Shown here: positions 16,486 to 26,861 of the stretch, one piece after another | Layout: each line of letters starts with the position of its first letter | Numbering within the stretch: the stretch's first letter is position 1 | From: Porphyra umbilicalis | Lineage: Eukaryota; Rhodophyta; Bangiophyceae; Bangiales; Bangiaceae | Direction of reading: 5' to 3' | NCBI GenBank assembly: GCA_002049455.2 | Contig: KV919220.1 | Span: 1 to 45,834 of the forward strand | DNA: 45,834 nucleotides | Program-made: the position numbers and the translations under genes | The notes under the pieces: model-generated | The model's database searches: none | The model's input: the letters and a program-made list of their open reading frames with translations, nothing else | What the model was told of the DNA's origin: nothing

Positions 16486-18986
16486 GGGCGCCGGCGCGGC
16501 CCCGGCACTTCTTGGTCGTCGCTTGCCGCGGCCGACTCTTCAGAAGCGCGCCCGACATCAAATGTCGCGCCGTCCTTGCCGTCATCGTCGTTCTCACTGC
16601 CGCTAGGACAATGCGTAGAGCCGTCGTCGTCGACGTTGTCCGACGCGAGGTCCGGGACGTACTCGTCTCCGCCTCCGCCTTCAGCGTCAAGCACGTTGAT
16701 TGCCCCGTCCGTACCGTTGGTTGCGTCACCGTCATTCTGTGCGGGGAGTTGCGGCCCGGCGCTTGAGTCTGCCTTTGACGCCTCCTTGACGTCCGTGGCT
16801 GGGTTCTCCTCCATCAGCACGTCGCGACGCTCGGAGACTTGGTCCGTGCCGTCGTGCAGAATTCTGTAGGCCTTGCCACCGACCGCGTAACCAAGAAAGC
16901 GGCCAACGTCGGTTCTCGGCTCCAACTTGCGCTGCTGCTTCTTGGGCTTGAGCGCCCACGCCCGGCTCCCCCAGACGCGGAATCCCGCCACATTGGGGCG
17001 TCGCCCCGTGAGCGCCTCGAGCGGCGTCACGTCCAGCCCCACCTTGGGAGACCGGTTGAGCACATGGACGATGGCGGCCAGCGCATCGGCCCAAAGCTCC
17101 TCCTCCGCGCCAGCGTCGAGCATGGTAGCACGCACGCGCTCTAGCAGCGTGCAGTTCACGCGCTCAGCCTTGCCGTTCTGCTGAGGCTTGTACGGCGCCG
17201 TCAGTTCGGGCGTGATACCCTTGTCGTCGTACCACGCCTTGAGGTCGTTGATGACGTACTCCTTTGCACCGTCGTGACGAACAAGCTTGACCTTATGCTC
17301 CGTGAGCGTCTCGAGCTGCTTTATACGCGTCTGAATCACGTCAGGAGCCATTGCCTTGGTCTTGATCGGAGTCTCCGTGATGAACCCGGTTGAATCCTCC
17401 AGAACTGTCACGAAGTAGATGGAGCCGCCCAACGACTCTGTGAGGGGGCCACAAACGTCCGTGTGCACCAGCTCACACTTGGTGGTCTTGGTGGAAGAGC
17501 GCGGGTGCGGTGCCTGCGCCATCTTTCCATCCACGAACGGCACACGCACGGTGCCGGCAAGACGCTTCGCATCTGCCACCGTCGACGGCATGCCGTCGAC
17601 CATCTTGACCGCCCGCTTGAGGTTCTCAAACCCCAAGTGGTTGAAACGGCGGTGCCACAGCTCCGCCTCCCCAGCGATGCGCGTTGATGCAGCGTTCGCC
17701 GACACCTTGACCGGCGTGACCTGAAGAGCGTACTGCTCCATGTTGTTGACCTTGGCAACCACCGACGCCTTCCCTAGCACCCCGCTTGACCGGACCGCAT
17801 CCCCGTCATTGAGCATGTAGCAGGCGTCGCCGACAAACACCACTGCACCGCCATGGCGGTCCACCGCTCGAACCGACAGCAGATTGCTTGTCAGTCCCGG
17901 CACAAGCATGGCTTCGTCGAGAACCATGCGTTTCTGGGTTCTGCCCTTGCCAACGTCCATGGAGACGTGCCCATGCCCCTTGATGGGAACCTTGTCCCCG
18001 TTGGCCAACGTGACCTCGGCTCCGCTCCCCGCCGACTTGACGGAAAAGCCCTTGTCGCCAGCCGCCATGTGGCTGGTTGCGTTAGAGTCGAGCACCCCGG
18101 TGGACAACCCGCTTTTGCTCCCTTGAGCCTTGCTGCTCACGGCCTGACCGGACGACGCGGTGTAGGCAAGCGCGGCGCCCGCGTGGGGACCACCGCCTTC
18201 GCCACCGTCGCGACGACCGCCACCTGGCTTTTTCCAGCCCTTGGCCTCGTCCGCCTTCTTCTTGTGGCACTGGCGCTGCATGTGCCCCTTCTTGTCGCAG
18301 CAGAAGCACACGACATCCTTCTTTGCCCACGGCTTCTTTGCCGCGGCCGCCGCAACCGCTTGCGACTTGACCCCACCGGCGGGCTTTGATGCGCCCCCGG
18401 TCTGGCCCCGCTGCTCAACTTGGAGCAGCTTCGTTGTCACGTCCGACATAACGAGCTTGCGGTCCTTGTTCTCCAGGACCGTCCGAAGCATCCCGTACTC
18501 TGCGGGAAGACCCGACAAGACACGCAAAGCGAGCGTGTTGTCGTCCACCGGGTTGCCGAGCATCGCCAGCTCGTCCCGGATCATCTTGGCACGCGATGTG
18601 AGCTTGATGATATTCTCGTTGCCGCCCTTCTTGAGGCTGCTCAGCTCGTCCATGAGCCGCAGCAGCTGCGCGTTGTCCCGCGCATCTAACATGACCTTGA
18701 GCGAGTCCCACGCCTCCTTGGCTGTGTCGACCGACGTGACCGTGTTGAGGTGCACGGGCTTGACCGACATCTGGATGGTCGCCAGCGCCGTCTCGTTCAT
18801 GGCGTCCCATGCCTCGACCACCGGGTCGGACTTCTTGCCGTCCGACGTAGAAGCCGGGCGGTCCGTCACGACCGCCGCCCACAGCTTCTCCTTCTTGAGC
18901 TGCGCACGCTGGTACGCCGCCCAAACCTTGTAGTTGTCGTCCAGCTACGCAAACCGAGGCCCGCCAGAGCGGCCGAAGTACGACAT
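16482..18986 (-). pseudogene. Ty1/copia gag, protease and integrase (premature stop in gag)
   Basis: The likely original start is ATG 18986 (MSYFGRSGGPRFA), but codon 14 is TAG (18947-18945). The rest is open for >800 residues. Gag is followed by a CCHC knuckle CFCCDKKGHMQRQC (18308-18267). The protease motif is VLDSNATSHMA, with Asn where Gly is usual. A partial integrase zinc motif (WHRRFNHLG; the CxxC half is not evident) precedes the integrase core with HTDVCGP, VRHDGAKEY and PQQNGKAERVN. The GKAERVN and ALTGRRPNVAGFRVWG blocks place it firmly in Ty1/copia. An internal GTG/ATG start could bypass the stop, so loss of function is probable, not proven. Confidence 0.85.
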
Positions 18987-19127
18987 GATGACAACCGCGG
19001 CACCACTTGGCGCCACCCTCTCGACGTGGGGGCTGCACACGCCCACCGCACGCCGGAACGCAACACGACCCCGGCATCGTCGTTCCGCTGGCGACAGCAG
19101 GGAAGACGACGGTGACCACCAGCGACA

Positions 19128-19142
19128 GCTGGGCCCATAACC
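19128..19142 (-). other. Copia primer-binding site (initiator-tRNA anticodon arm)
   Basis: Lies immediately next to the 5' LTR with no gap. The plus strand GCTGGGCCCATAACC equals the anticodon arm of eukaryotic initiator tRNA-Met, so the minus-strand RNA would pair with it. This implies priming by a half-tRNA fragment, as known for Drosophila copia. Confidence 0.85.
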
Positions 19143-19578
19143 TGTGAAGCGGGAGGTAGTTGGGTGGATGCGTTGCTTTTGGCGGGACCGGTCCCAGTCG
19201 CAAGGCCAGCGGCCTCTTAACCCCCGTAGGACCCTCTCTCAGCGTCCTTCAGGCACACCCCTGCCCACGCAGTGACAAAGCTCACGACGCACCTCCCGCG
19301 GCAGTGCTCCCTCGCCCGGAGGGCACATGCTCTCACCACCCCACAAAGCTCGACAGAGCACCGCGCCGATCTCCCAGAGACATACCCCCAATGGGTCCCC
19401 CAGAAACAAGTACATCAAAATACATGCAACTACCAATCACACAACATAACACCGTAGTGCATCAATCACCAGTTCCATCGGAACACGTCCAACTTCGGTG
19501 GGGAGTTACGGGAAGTACACCCGGACTTGTCCCGCCAAGTAAACTTCGCCATGTGGAGTTGCTGAGTATCGCTCAACA
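19143..19578 (-). repeat. Copia 5' LTR
   Basis: 436 bp, plus-strand ends TGTGAAGC... and ...CTCAACA. About 98% identical to 9850-10286. It should contain the copia promoter; I saw no motif I can assign. Confidence 0.94.
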
Positions 19579-19583
19579 TCATC
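19579..19583. repeat. Target-site duplication TCATC, right
   Basis: Matches 9845-9849; the gypsy RT codons resume directly outside it. Confidence 0.93.
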
Positions 19584-19945
19584 CCCGACATGACAATGTC
19601 GAGGGCTCGTTGGAACGTCGCGGGGGCGCTCGTGAGGCCGAACGCCATCTTCAGGTACTCGTACACGCCCATGGGGCAGGTGAAGGCGGTCTTGGGGATA
19701 TCCTCGGGGGCCATCGGGATTTTCCAATAGCCGGCGTTGCAGTCGAGCGTCGTAAACACGCGGGCATCCCCCAGGGAGTCCAGGCAGTCCTCCATCCTAG
19801 GTATAGGATAGGAGTCCCGTCTGGTGACGGCACTCAGCCGCCGGTAGTCCACGCAAAAGCGTGGACTGCCGTCCTTCTTGGGGACCACAACGACCGGGCT
19901 GGCCCACTCGCTGGTGCTGGGCTGGATCACCCGGGCGTCCAGCAT
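19579..19945 (-). pseudogene. Ty3/gypsy RT, first half
   Basis: Holds MLDARVIQPSTSEWASPVVV, VPKKDGSPRFCVDYRRL, RVFTTLDCNAGYWKIPM with the first catalytic Asp, and EYLKMAFGLTSAPATFQRAL, ending at DIVMSGM where the copia element begins. The frame continues in register at 9848 once the insertion is removed. Residues read past 19579 into the LTR are not RT. At its start there is a one-base frame change relative to the protease/RT-linker frame (around 19943-19947, DEVNR to MLDAR). Confidence 0.92.
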
Positions 19946-20805
19946 CGGTTGACTTCATCACGTATGATGTCCCGGGCGTGGTGCCCCGCCCGGTAGGGCT
20001 GCTGTCGTATGGGCTTGGCGCCCGGTTGAAGTTCGATCCGATGCCGCGTCGTCTCGATGGACCCCAGGGTGCCATCGAGCATGTAGGCGTGCTTCCGCAG
20101 CAGGGCCTCAACGTCACTCCGGAGCTCCGGAGGGACGTCGGAGAGGTCTACTTCCCGCAGGGCATCCCCGGTGGGGCGTGCGTCCTGCGGTGCGGGGGCA
20201 TCCGTAACCAACGTACACGGAATGGCATCAACGAGCTCGGTCGTGGCGAGGATCGTTCCCTTCCGCAGGCACACGGGGCTGTCCGAAAGGTTGAGGACCT
20301 CGACCTGGAACCGTTCCCCGGGCGTGCACACCGCCAGACCGTGCGCGGTCTGGCAGCCGTGCCGCTTGTGCAAGCGATTATACGGGTTCACCAGGACCTG
20401 ACCACCGGCTCGGGTAGTGACGGTGACCATGGTCCGGGACCGCGGCGGTAGGGCACGCCGCTCCGCGAGGCGGACGGTCGTGTCCGTCGGTGGCGTCCGT
20501 CGTTCGCGTTGGCCCTTCTGGGTACACGAGAGGATCGGGACCGTTGCGCGGTTGGCCCAACGTATACGCCGTTGGCGTGGGTAGAGCGCCTCCACATGAC
20601 GGTCGATAAAACTCGTGCCCAACAGGAACGGGACGGCCAACCGCGGTACGACGACACAGTCCACCGTCGTGGCGAACCCGCCGGAGCGCATATACAACGT
20701 AATCATGCCCTTGACCGGGATGGGGTTCTTGTTGGCGTCGATGACGTTGGGTAGATGCGCGTGCGGGTGGAGCTGACTCTCCCAACCGGGAGGCAGCATG
20801 TCCAT
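19927..20805 (-). pseudogene. Ty3/gypsy protease and RT N-terminal linker
   Basis: Contains the second half of a retropepsin fold (VDCVVVPRLAVPFLLGTSFI, with the hydrophobic-LGTSF pattern typical of gypsy proteases). A long linker leads to the conserved pre-RT segment HRIELQPGAKPIRQQPYR, then a short out-of-frame end after DEVNR. The active-site Asp region would be upstream near 20820-20860, where one frame reads VAVDPDARSRAGPSLIRMDM; the usual DTG/DSG triad is not clear. A further frame change seems to occur near 20865. Start at 20805 is only the first Met in the open stretch. Confidence 0.78.
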
Positions 20806-20900
20806 GCGGATGAGGCTGGGCCCGGCGCGGGATCGAGCGTCGGGGTCAACAGCTACATGTGATGCTCGGACAACCCGACGGCGGCCGGGATGGTGTAGTG

Positions 20901-21873
20901 ATGATACTTCGTGGCGAGAACCCTATGGGGTGTTCCTTGCCGGTGCGCCATCCTTCGGGGGCGACGGGGCGCACGGGACGCGTGGGGTGCGCCCCGCGTC
21001 AGTTTCCCGCGCTCGGTCCGGGAGCGGCGTCGCCCGGCACCATCGGCTCCGCTGGGCCGGCGCTGTCGTCTGGGTCCGCTGCGCCCGCCGGCATGGCCGC
21101 GTCTTCACTTCCGTGATCCGGCATGTCCGCATCCGCCTCAGCGACCACCGCCGCCACCGCATATTGGTGCTGGCTGGGCCGAAGGGGCGGGCGCGCCTTG
21201 TGGCAACAAAGGAGGGAAAAACAAGTACCTTTAACAGAGGCACAAAACCAGTACGAACAAAGAAGAAGGACCCGAGGGGTCGACCCAAAGAGAGATCCCG
21301 GACAGCGATAACGCTCGGTGGCCGGGTCCCAAGGGGGACGCCAAGACTCAGGTGACGAGCAAGACGAGACGGCGAGAGCGTGGGCCGACGCCGTTAAAAA
21401 CAGAGAGACGAGAACAAGCGATGAAACGATACAAACAAGCATGAAAAGTGACAGGCAGAATCATGACAGCCGTCCGACACGAGTCGGACCGTGACGGGTC
21501 GGACTTGTGCCGGAACGCGGGACTTTGGGGTGGACACCCGAAATTGGGCCAGGCCCAAAATGGGCCAGGCCCAAAAGGAATTGGGCCGGGACCAAAACAA
21601 ATTGGGCCCCCCGAATGCAGCAGCCGTCGTCAGCATCAGTCGTCCCCTGCGCGCCACAACGCTCCTTGACCCATGTCTTCACTGTCCCCGTCCAGCGATG
21701 CTCGCGTGGCCGTGTGCGGGGAGGTTCATCAAGGCATCCGGATCATCGGGTGCCGGACCTGCTGCTGGATCTGCGCCGAAAGGTACGCTCGAGCCTGCCC
21801 CGCCTGGTCGTGGGGAGAGCATGTGGGAGGGAGCCTCCTTTCCTCGTCTGGTCGTACACCTCTTTCTGCTGCC
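20901..21873. other. Intergenic, no convincing gene
   Basis: Includes short tandem TGGGCC(A/G)GGCCCAAAA-like words at 21542-21608 with dyad symmetry. A minus-strand frame at 20999-21442 starts with a hydrophobic run but then becomes Ala/Asp-rich and has no recognised domain. Confidence 0.45.
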
Positions 21874-21877
21874 ATGA

Positions 21878-23071
21878 ATGCGCCATTTTGACGGGGACAG
21901 GATGCTGAATACTTGTGCTTCACGGCGTCGACGATTGCTTCTCGGTGTTTCCCTCTGCGCTGCCTCTCGTTTCTTTTTCGGTCAGCCAGGTTTTCGGAAG
22001 TGCGGTGTGTGCCGCGTGTCCGGACGCAAATCGGATCGCTGCTCAATCAAGCACGAAAGCAACGTGCGATGCCGGTGCGGTCAACGTTGGTGTTCGCGGT
22101 GCTCAACGGCGTGCAAGGTCTGCGACGCTGTGGGCCACGAGGCCGACAACGTGGACGAGATGATAGAGGGGAGATCGGCGCCGAAGTGGTCGTGCCCTGG
22201 GCACCACATGGACGCCATGCGTGCCCGCGTGGAGGACAGGCTCAAGGACCAACCACCGACGGCTCGCGCGCGAAGTGACGCCGCACGTGGCCACAAGCGG
22301 GCGCTGGCGGAGGTGCGCTCGACCGATGGGCAGCGACTCCGAGCCCATGAGTCGCAGTCTGAGATCATCGATTTAACTGGCTTGGGCGGGGCGTCGGCAT
22401 CCGCGGCGGTCCGCACTGCGGGGGCCGTGGCGGCGGTCGCACAAGATGATGGGGCATCGAGGCAGGCTGCACGAATGCTGGGGGCGTTTATGTCAGATGC
22501 GCAAGGTCAATCGGGTGTCGCCGTCCGACAGCCTATGTCGGGCGCACTGGGCACCATCGAGCTGGACGGGCACCGGGAGACAGCTGTCGAGGCACTGCAA
22601 AAGGCGCTGAGGAGCGCGCCAAAATATCCGGCCGCGACAAGGGCGAATCAGCGGCGACGAAACCGCGAGGCGGGGCTGGGCGGTGTCGGCGCGAGAGCCG
22701 CGGAAGAGATGCTCGGCAGCTCCAACTCATTTTTTGAAGTGAAGGGCAGGGACCTCAAGCGCGCGGCGCGGCGCTACGTCTGTCTTCGTGAAGGCAGCGA
22801 GCTTGCCAGTGTAAAGATGGCTCTCGCGGCGCTCATAGGGGAGGGGAGGGTGTACGCGGGCGCGTCTGTGACGAGTTGTGTGCTGGCCTGCACGCATGTC
22901 TGCGACGAGTTGATGGCGCGCGCGGCGAGTGTGGGGTTGGAAGTGTCGTCGGTGCTGGTGTCGCTGCGACAGTTCATTGTTAAGATGCGACAGGGGCAGG
23001 AGGACCTGAAATGTTTTTTCACTGACGGGGCCGGGCACCCGATCTCGGCGGGGTCTGCATCGTCGGAATAA
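21878..23071 (+). CDS. Cys-rich zinc-finger-like protein with SUMO-interaction-like motif
   Basis: Family not recognised. 397 residues in one frame from ATG 21878 (an overlapping ATG at 21874 is out of frame). Residues ~48-110 hold a dense Cys/His array: KCGVC, RCSIKH, RCRCGQRWCSRC, CKVCDAVGH, CPGHH, which looks like a multi-zinc treble-clef or transposon-type finger. A motif SEIIDLTG near residues 160-167 matches the hydrophobic-plus-acidic SUMO-interaction pattern. The C-terminal ~150 residues look globular (FFEVKGRDLKRAARRYVCL, SVLVSLRQFIVKMRQGQEDL). A TTT-rich run ending in CAG before residue 45 could be an intron 3' end, so the true N-terminus may differ. It lies between transposon remnants and could itself be element-encoded. 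Confidence 0.6.
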   Translation: MRHFDGDRMLNTCASRRRRLLLGVSLCAASRFFFGQPGFRKCGVCRVSGRKSDRCSIKHESNVRCRCGQRWCSRCSTACKVCDAVGHEADNVDEMIEGRSAPKWSCPGHHMDAMRARVEDRLKDQPPTARARSDAARGHKRALAEVRSTDGQRLRAHESQSEIIDLTGLGGASASAAVRTAGAVAAVAQDDGASRQAARMLGAFMSDAQGQSGVAVRQPMSGALGTIELDGHRETAVEALQKALRSAPKYPAATRANQRRRNREAGLGGVGARAAEEMLGSSNSFFEVKGRDLKRAARRYVCLREGSELASVKMALAALIGEGRVYAGASVTSCVLACTHVCDELMARAASVGLEVSSVLVSLRQFIVKMRQGQEDLKCFFTDGAGHPISAGSASSE

Positions 23072-24033
23072 GTCGCTCCCCCCCTTCCTTGACCGCAAGT
23101 CGCCTCAAGCGCCGCCACCACGCCAGCTGCAGAAGGGACTTTTTTAGGGGCAACGTCGCGGCGGCGGCAGCGCCGGTGGCACCAAGGGCGTCACGCTTGA
23201 GACAGAGGAGGGAGAAGGGCAAGTGCGGGCTGGGGGGTGAGTTTTGTTTTCGACGCCATCCGCGACCGCCGCCTGCGCCGGCGCCGCAACTCCGAAGCCT
23301 GAGCCGACCTCTTGGGTAGCACCAGCGCCGACGATCGGGAGCGGACTGCGCAGCTGGCACCGATGGTGGCGAGCAGTCGACTGGTGGCCGTCCCCGCGAC
23401 GCCGCAGGGCTTGCGTTACGGGCGCTAGGGATCGCCGGGCATGCTGCGCAACGCCTTCGTCAAGCCGCCGTCGCCGCCTGCAAGCTCCGCCGTAGGTGCC
23501 TTCGCGTCAAACGGTCGCCGTTAGCGCAGTCAACGCGCCCCCCCCCCCCCGCCCCCCCGTCCCTCTACTCTTCGACAACGGAAACGTGACACCGAGCCTC
23601 CCTCCGCGCAGCGGAGGGTAGCCGCCGCGGCGGCGGCGGCACGGTCGCTGCCGCGCCGCCGCAGCCGCACACCAGGTCGGCGGCGTGGCGGCGGCGCGGC
23701 GGCGGCGCGGCGGCGGCACGGTCGCTGCCGCGCCGCCGCCGCCGCACACCAGGTCGGAGGCGCGGCGGCGGTGCGGCGGCGGCGCAGCGGTGGCGCGGCG
23801 GCGGTGCGGCGCCGCGCCGGCGGTGTGCTGTTGCGGCACCGGTAAGGCGGCGCGGTGCCGAATTGGTGTGGCGGGGCTGGTGCTGCGCGAGGTCTGCTGC
23901 GGCGCCGCCGCCGCCGCCGGCGCACACAAGGTCGGCGACGCAGCGGCGTGGCGGCGCGGGGGCCTGCCGAGCAGGCTGCTTTGAGGTTTTTGTTTGTTCG
24001 GAAGCTTGCACATGAGGACCATTTTTATTGTGA
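23072..24033. repeat. GC-rich low-complexity spacer with CGG/GCC tracts
   Basis: 23600-23960 is mostly (GGC)n-like. A ~77-bp unit containing ACGGTCGCTGCCGCGCCG and CACACCAGGTCGG is repeated in tandem (at 23641 and 23718). Long open frames on both strands are compositional. Confidence 0.7.
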
Positions 24034-25048
24034 TCATGGGATGTAGACGTTGTACAGATGTACGGCTGCCTTGGCACACCCGCGGCACATGGCTCCAGAA
24101 ATGTGCTCCAGCATGCTCTTAATGGTCAGCATCGGCCACGCATTGTACTCTTCCGGGCTGGAGTACCAGCGCAGCCAGCTGCTGCCCACGGAGAATACAT
24201 CTTCTATCGGGTTGAAGTCTGGGGAGTACGGCGGAAAGAGGAGCACCAGAACTCCAGCAGCCCTCACACTTGCCAACGCAACCCCATCGTGAATGCGGGC
24301 GTTATTCATCATGAGTACGCATGGATCGGGCTGCTCTCCCCACGCTCTCCCTGGCACGACGGCCCGCATGCGAGGCAGCACAAATTAGTCAAGAACAGCA
24401 AAAAATCGACAGAGGTCTGAGCAGGAGGAGGACGCGTCACGACCCAGTCCAGCAGGTAGTCGTGAGCCATCGCTACAAAAACCTTGTTCGCACCCCGGCA
24501 CTCGACGCAACGTAGCACTTCGCCCGCGAGCCTCGAAGAGACCACGCCCACCTCCTCTCCGCGGCTCGCCCAACACGGTGCGCCTCATCGACGTAGACGC
24601 GGCACCGGAGCGGTACCTGCCACTGGGCCTGAACCCATGTCAGCCTGTTGGCCTCGTTGCGCGAGATGAGCGCACGCTCAATGACCTTCCGTGTGTATCC
24701 GTTGTGCGCCAGCACGCGGGCTACTGTCGCAGGGGAGACGTCTACGTCGTCGTCGACGTGCTTGCCAATCGCTCGAACAGCGTCCGCTATTTCATCATGA
24801 AACAGCTCGGGCCGCTCCTCAACTGCGGCCAGGACCGCCTCGCGCAGCTGTGGGTCGTCCATCGTGTTGTCCTCGTGACGATTCCACCGCGCCGGATCGT
24901 AGTGGTAATCGCCGGTGTCTCGGTAGTACGCCAAAAACCGAGACGCCGACCTCAGAGAGACGTTGAGGTCGTGTGCGGCAGCCGCGGCACTTCGCCCCTG
25001 CTCGCGCACCATCTCCACGAGGCGCCGACGTGTCTCCAGGGACTTCAT
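24034..25048 (-). pseudogene. Tc1/mariner-type (DDE_3) transposase, broken
   Basis: The first open segment (25048-24473) carries the N-terminal HTH (RRRLVEMVREQGRSAAAAAH, LNVSLRSASRFLAYYRDTG), a second helical domain (SPATVARVLAHNGYTRK) and the first catalytic Asp, D154 in VYVDEAH. Homology then continues in another frame (about 24530-24390: CRGANKVFVAMAHDYLLDW) and a third (24381-24034: PCVLMMNNARIHDG ... FPPYSPDFNPIEDVF), so at least two frameshifts are present. The second catalytic Asp of the usual DNARIH motif is Asn here. NPIE supplies the last acidic residue. Terminal inverted repeats were not identified. It is too diverged to link to the MITE families in this window. Confidence 0.85.
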
Positions 25049-25637
25049 GGAAGCAAGACGCTGCAGGGGCTGGGCTCACAAGATGGCGGCGGGAGGATTG
25101 GGGGCGGATACGAAGGGGGTGGGGGCGGGGTCGACGAGAAGTGGTGGATCATGCAAAGCAGAGTTGGCAAGACGTAGCGGCCAAGCCGTCGACGAGAACG
25201 ATCACCGGCAGGACGCCGAGCCTTAATCCCGCTGTTCCGCACATTCAAGCGCCTGCCGTCAGCTTCTCTGCGCTCCGTGTCGCTTCCAAGCCGCAGTTGC
25301 TCACTTTTTTGCAACCTGGGTCAATGCTGGCTCCGTTTGGGTGCGAGGTCCAAGAAGCTTGCGCACCTCACAGCTGAGCCCGTTTGTGACACCCTCATTG
25401 GGAAGGACATGGACCACGTCAAGGAATGTATTCCGAGCCAAATGCGCGCCAACCAGGACAGCTGTGGTAATGACGTGCCAGCGGCCGCTGGTGCTGATGA
25501 AAATATTCCGAAAAACACGGCCGATCCTGACTTTGAACCAATCAGAAGAGCCTGATACTGGCTTGTCTGAGCATTTTGGAAAGAAGCGACCATGAAAGTT
25601 TGAACTGTCCAATTGGTCGACACGCTTACGAAGCGCT
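25049..25637. other. Intergenic, nothing recognised
   Basis: Flank of the transposase remnant. No ORF with family features, no clear repeat. Confidence 0.45.
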
Positions 25638-25639
25638 TA

Positions 25640-26080
25640 TTGCTGATCCCCCAATTCTGTCCTCATCGCCCCGGAACGGTAGTGGAACGGCAATGAATGC
25701 AGATATCTCATTGGTCGAGCAGTCCGACAGCAGTGCATGTCCGGCCCGATCTTTACAGAATGTGCCCGTACGGCCCCCAATCGCACAATCGACGCCTTCG
25801 TTTTTCTGCACTTTTCTGCGTATCTCCCAGAAAATTTCGATATCCCAACGATTGCGGGCCGGTTGCTCCCTTGTCACGGAAGGGATCGGAAGAAAATCTC
25901 AAGAAAAAGAAGGATCTCGGTTCTGCACGGAAGTGGCGGTGGGAGAGCCAATAGGACATCTCAGATTCGTGCTGAGCAGCTGTTTACCGCTGCGTTTAAC
26001 CAATAGATGGCCAGTTCCACAAGAACCGTACCGCCAGGAACCGTTCCTGGTCGATGAGGACAGAATTGGGGGATCAGCAA
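25640..26080. mobile_element. MITE family A, copy 2 (441 bp)
   Basis: Same length and ends as 4603-5043, TA duplications at 25638-25639 and 26081-26082. About five base differences from copy 1. Confidence 0.93.
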
Positions 26081-26082
26081 TA

Positions 26083-26861
26083 GCATCGGCCAAAATCGAG
26101 CAAACAGCAATAATTCATCATGTTAAGCAGTCTCCGTGTCACAGAATTGACCAGACTAGGGCCAGGGTACCTTCGCGAACGCGCCCGCAGTCTTTGCTGG
26201 CCGGTTACGTCAAATATTTTCTAGTTTTCAACTTTCATGTCTTCTCCGTATTCAAAGAAAAAGCCAGGGCTGTGCACGGTATGGGGGCCCCCCCGCCCGG
26301 CTTGCAGTCTCCATCCTTGTGGGGGGCGGTCGCGCCCGCTTACCAGCCCCTTAGCGTCTTGGCGCGTGCCGGTGCACGCCGACGCATATACCGGCGCATG
26401 AAAGCAGGCCGCGCTGTGCGCCCCGACGCTCGCAAGAAAGCACGGGCGTGTCCCTCCCCGCGGGTGCGATTATTCACAGCAGCCGCGGACAAAGAGACGG
26501 CGCAAGGCGCTGAGGACGGGGAAGGGCATCCTTTTCACAGGCGGACCCGTTGAGACACCGCCACACAACAGCCGCAGTGCCGTGAGCGTCTTTGCCGCAC
26601 TCCCGCCGTCCGCAGCGGCGCCGGCAGCCGAGCCCGGGCGGTCCGACTCAAACGTGCCCCGTGGGGCGGCGGCGGTAACTGGTGACTGGCGGCGAACGAG
26701 CATGCGGCGGCAGTGGCGCCCCGTGTACTGCCATCTCGTCAGGCCAGCTACGTCCCTCACAAAAGGGTCTGGAGGGTCAGTGGCGCCCACCCGGCGCCCG
26801 ATAAAGGGGACCATGCAAACAGAAACACGAGCAGGCCGTTGGGCTACGTCAAGCGCGGCCC
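26083..26861. other. Intergenic, nothing firm
   Basis: A 30-bp stretch just right of the MITE (GCATCGGCCAAAATCGAGCA...) resembles 41237-41266, hinting at an older dispersed repeat. No gene seen. Confidence 0.4.

Larger units (their letters stand above)
9850..19578 (-). mobile_element. Complete Ty1/copia LTR retrotransposon with nested insertions
   Basis: Bounded by two LTRs of ~436 bp starting TG and ending CA, with TSD TCATC. It has a primer-binding site directly next to the 5' LTR and a polypurine tract next to the 3' LTR. The pol order is gag, protease, integrase, RT, RNase H, as in Ty1/copia. Total 9729 bp. Subtracting Harbinger-1, MITE-B1 and their TSDs leaves about 6.15 kb, a normal copia size. 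The insertion interrupts the gypsy RT. Confidence 0.95.
19579..20900 (-). mobile_element. Ty3/gypsy chromovirus, 5' part of pol
   Basis: Protease, protease-RT linker and the first half of RT; same element as 6722-9849. No gag zinc knuckle and no LTR were found up to 21.9 kb, so the 5' end is probably truncated or very diverged. Confidence 0.85.

Noticed and set aside
20999..21442. Minus ORF with hydrophobic N-terminus
   Set aside because: Looks like a signal peptide for ~20 residues but then is low complexity; overlaps another open frame and has no conserved feature.
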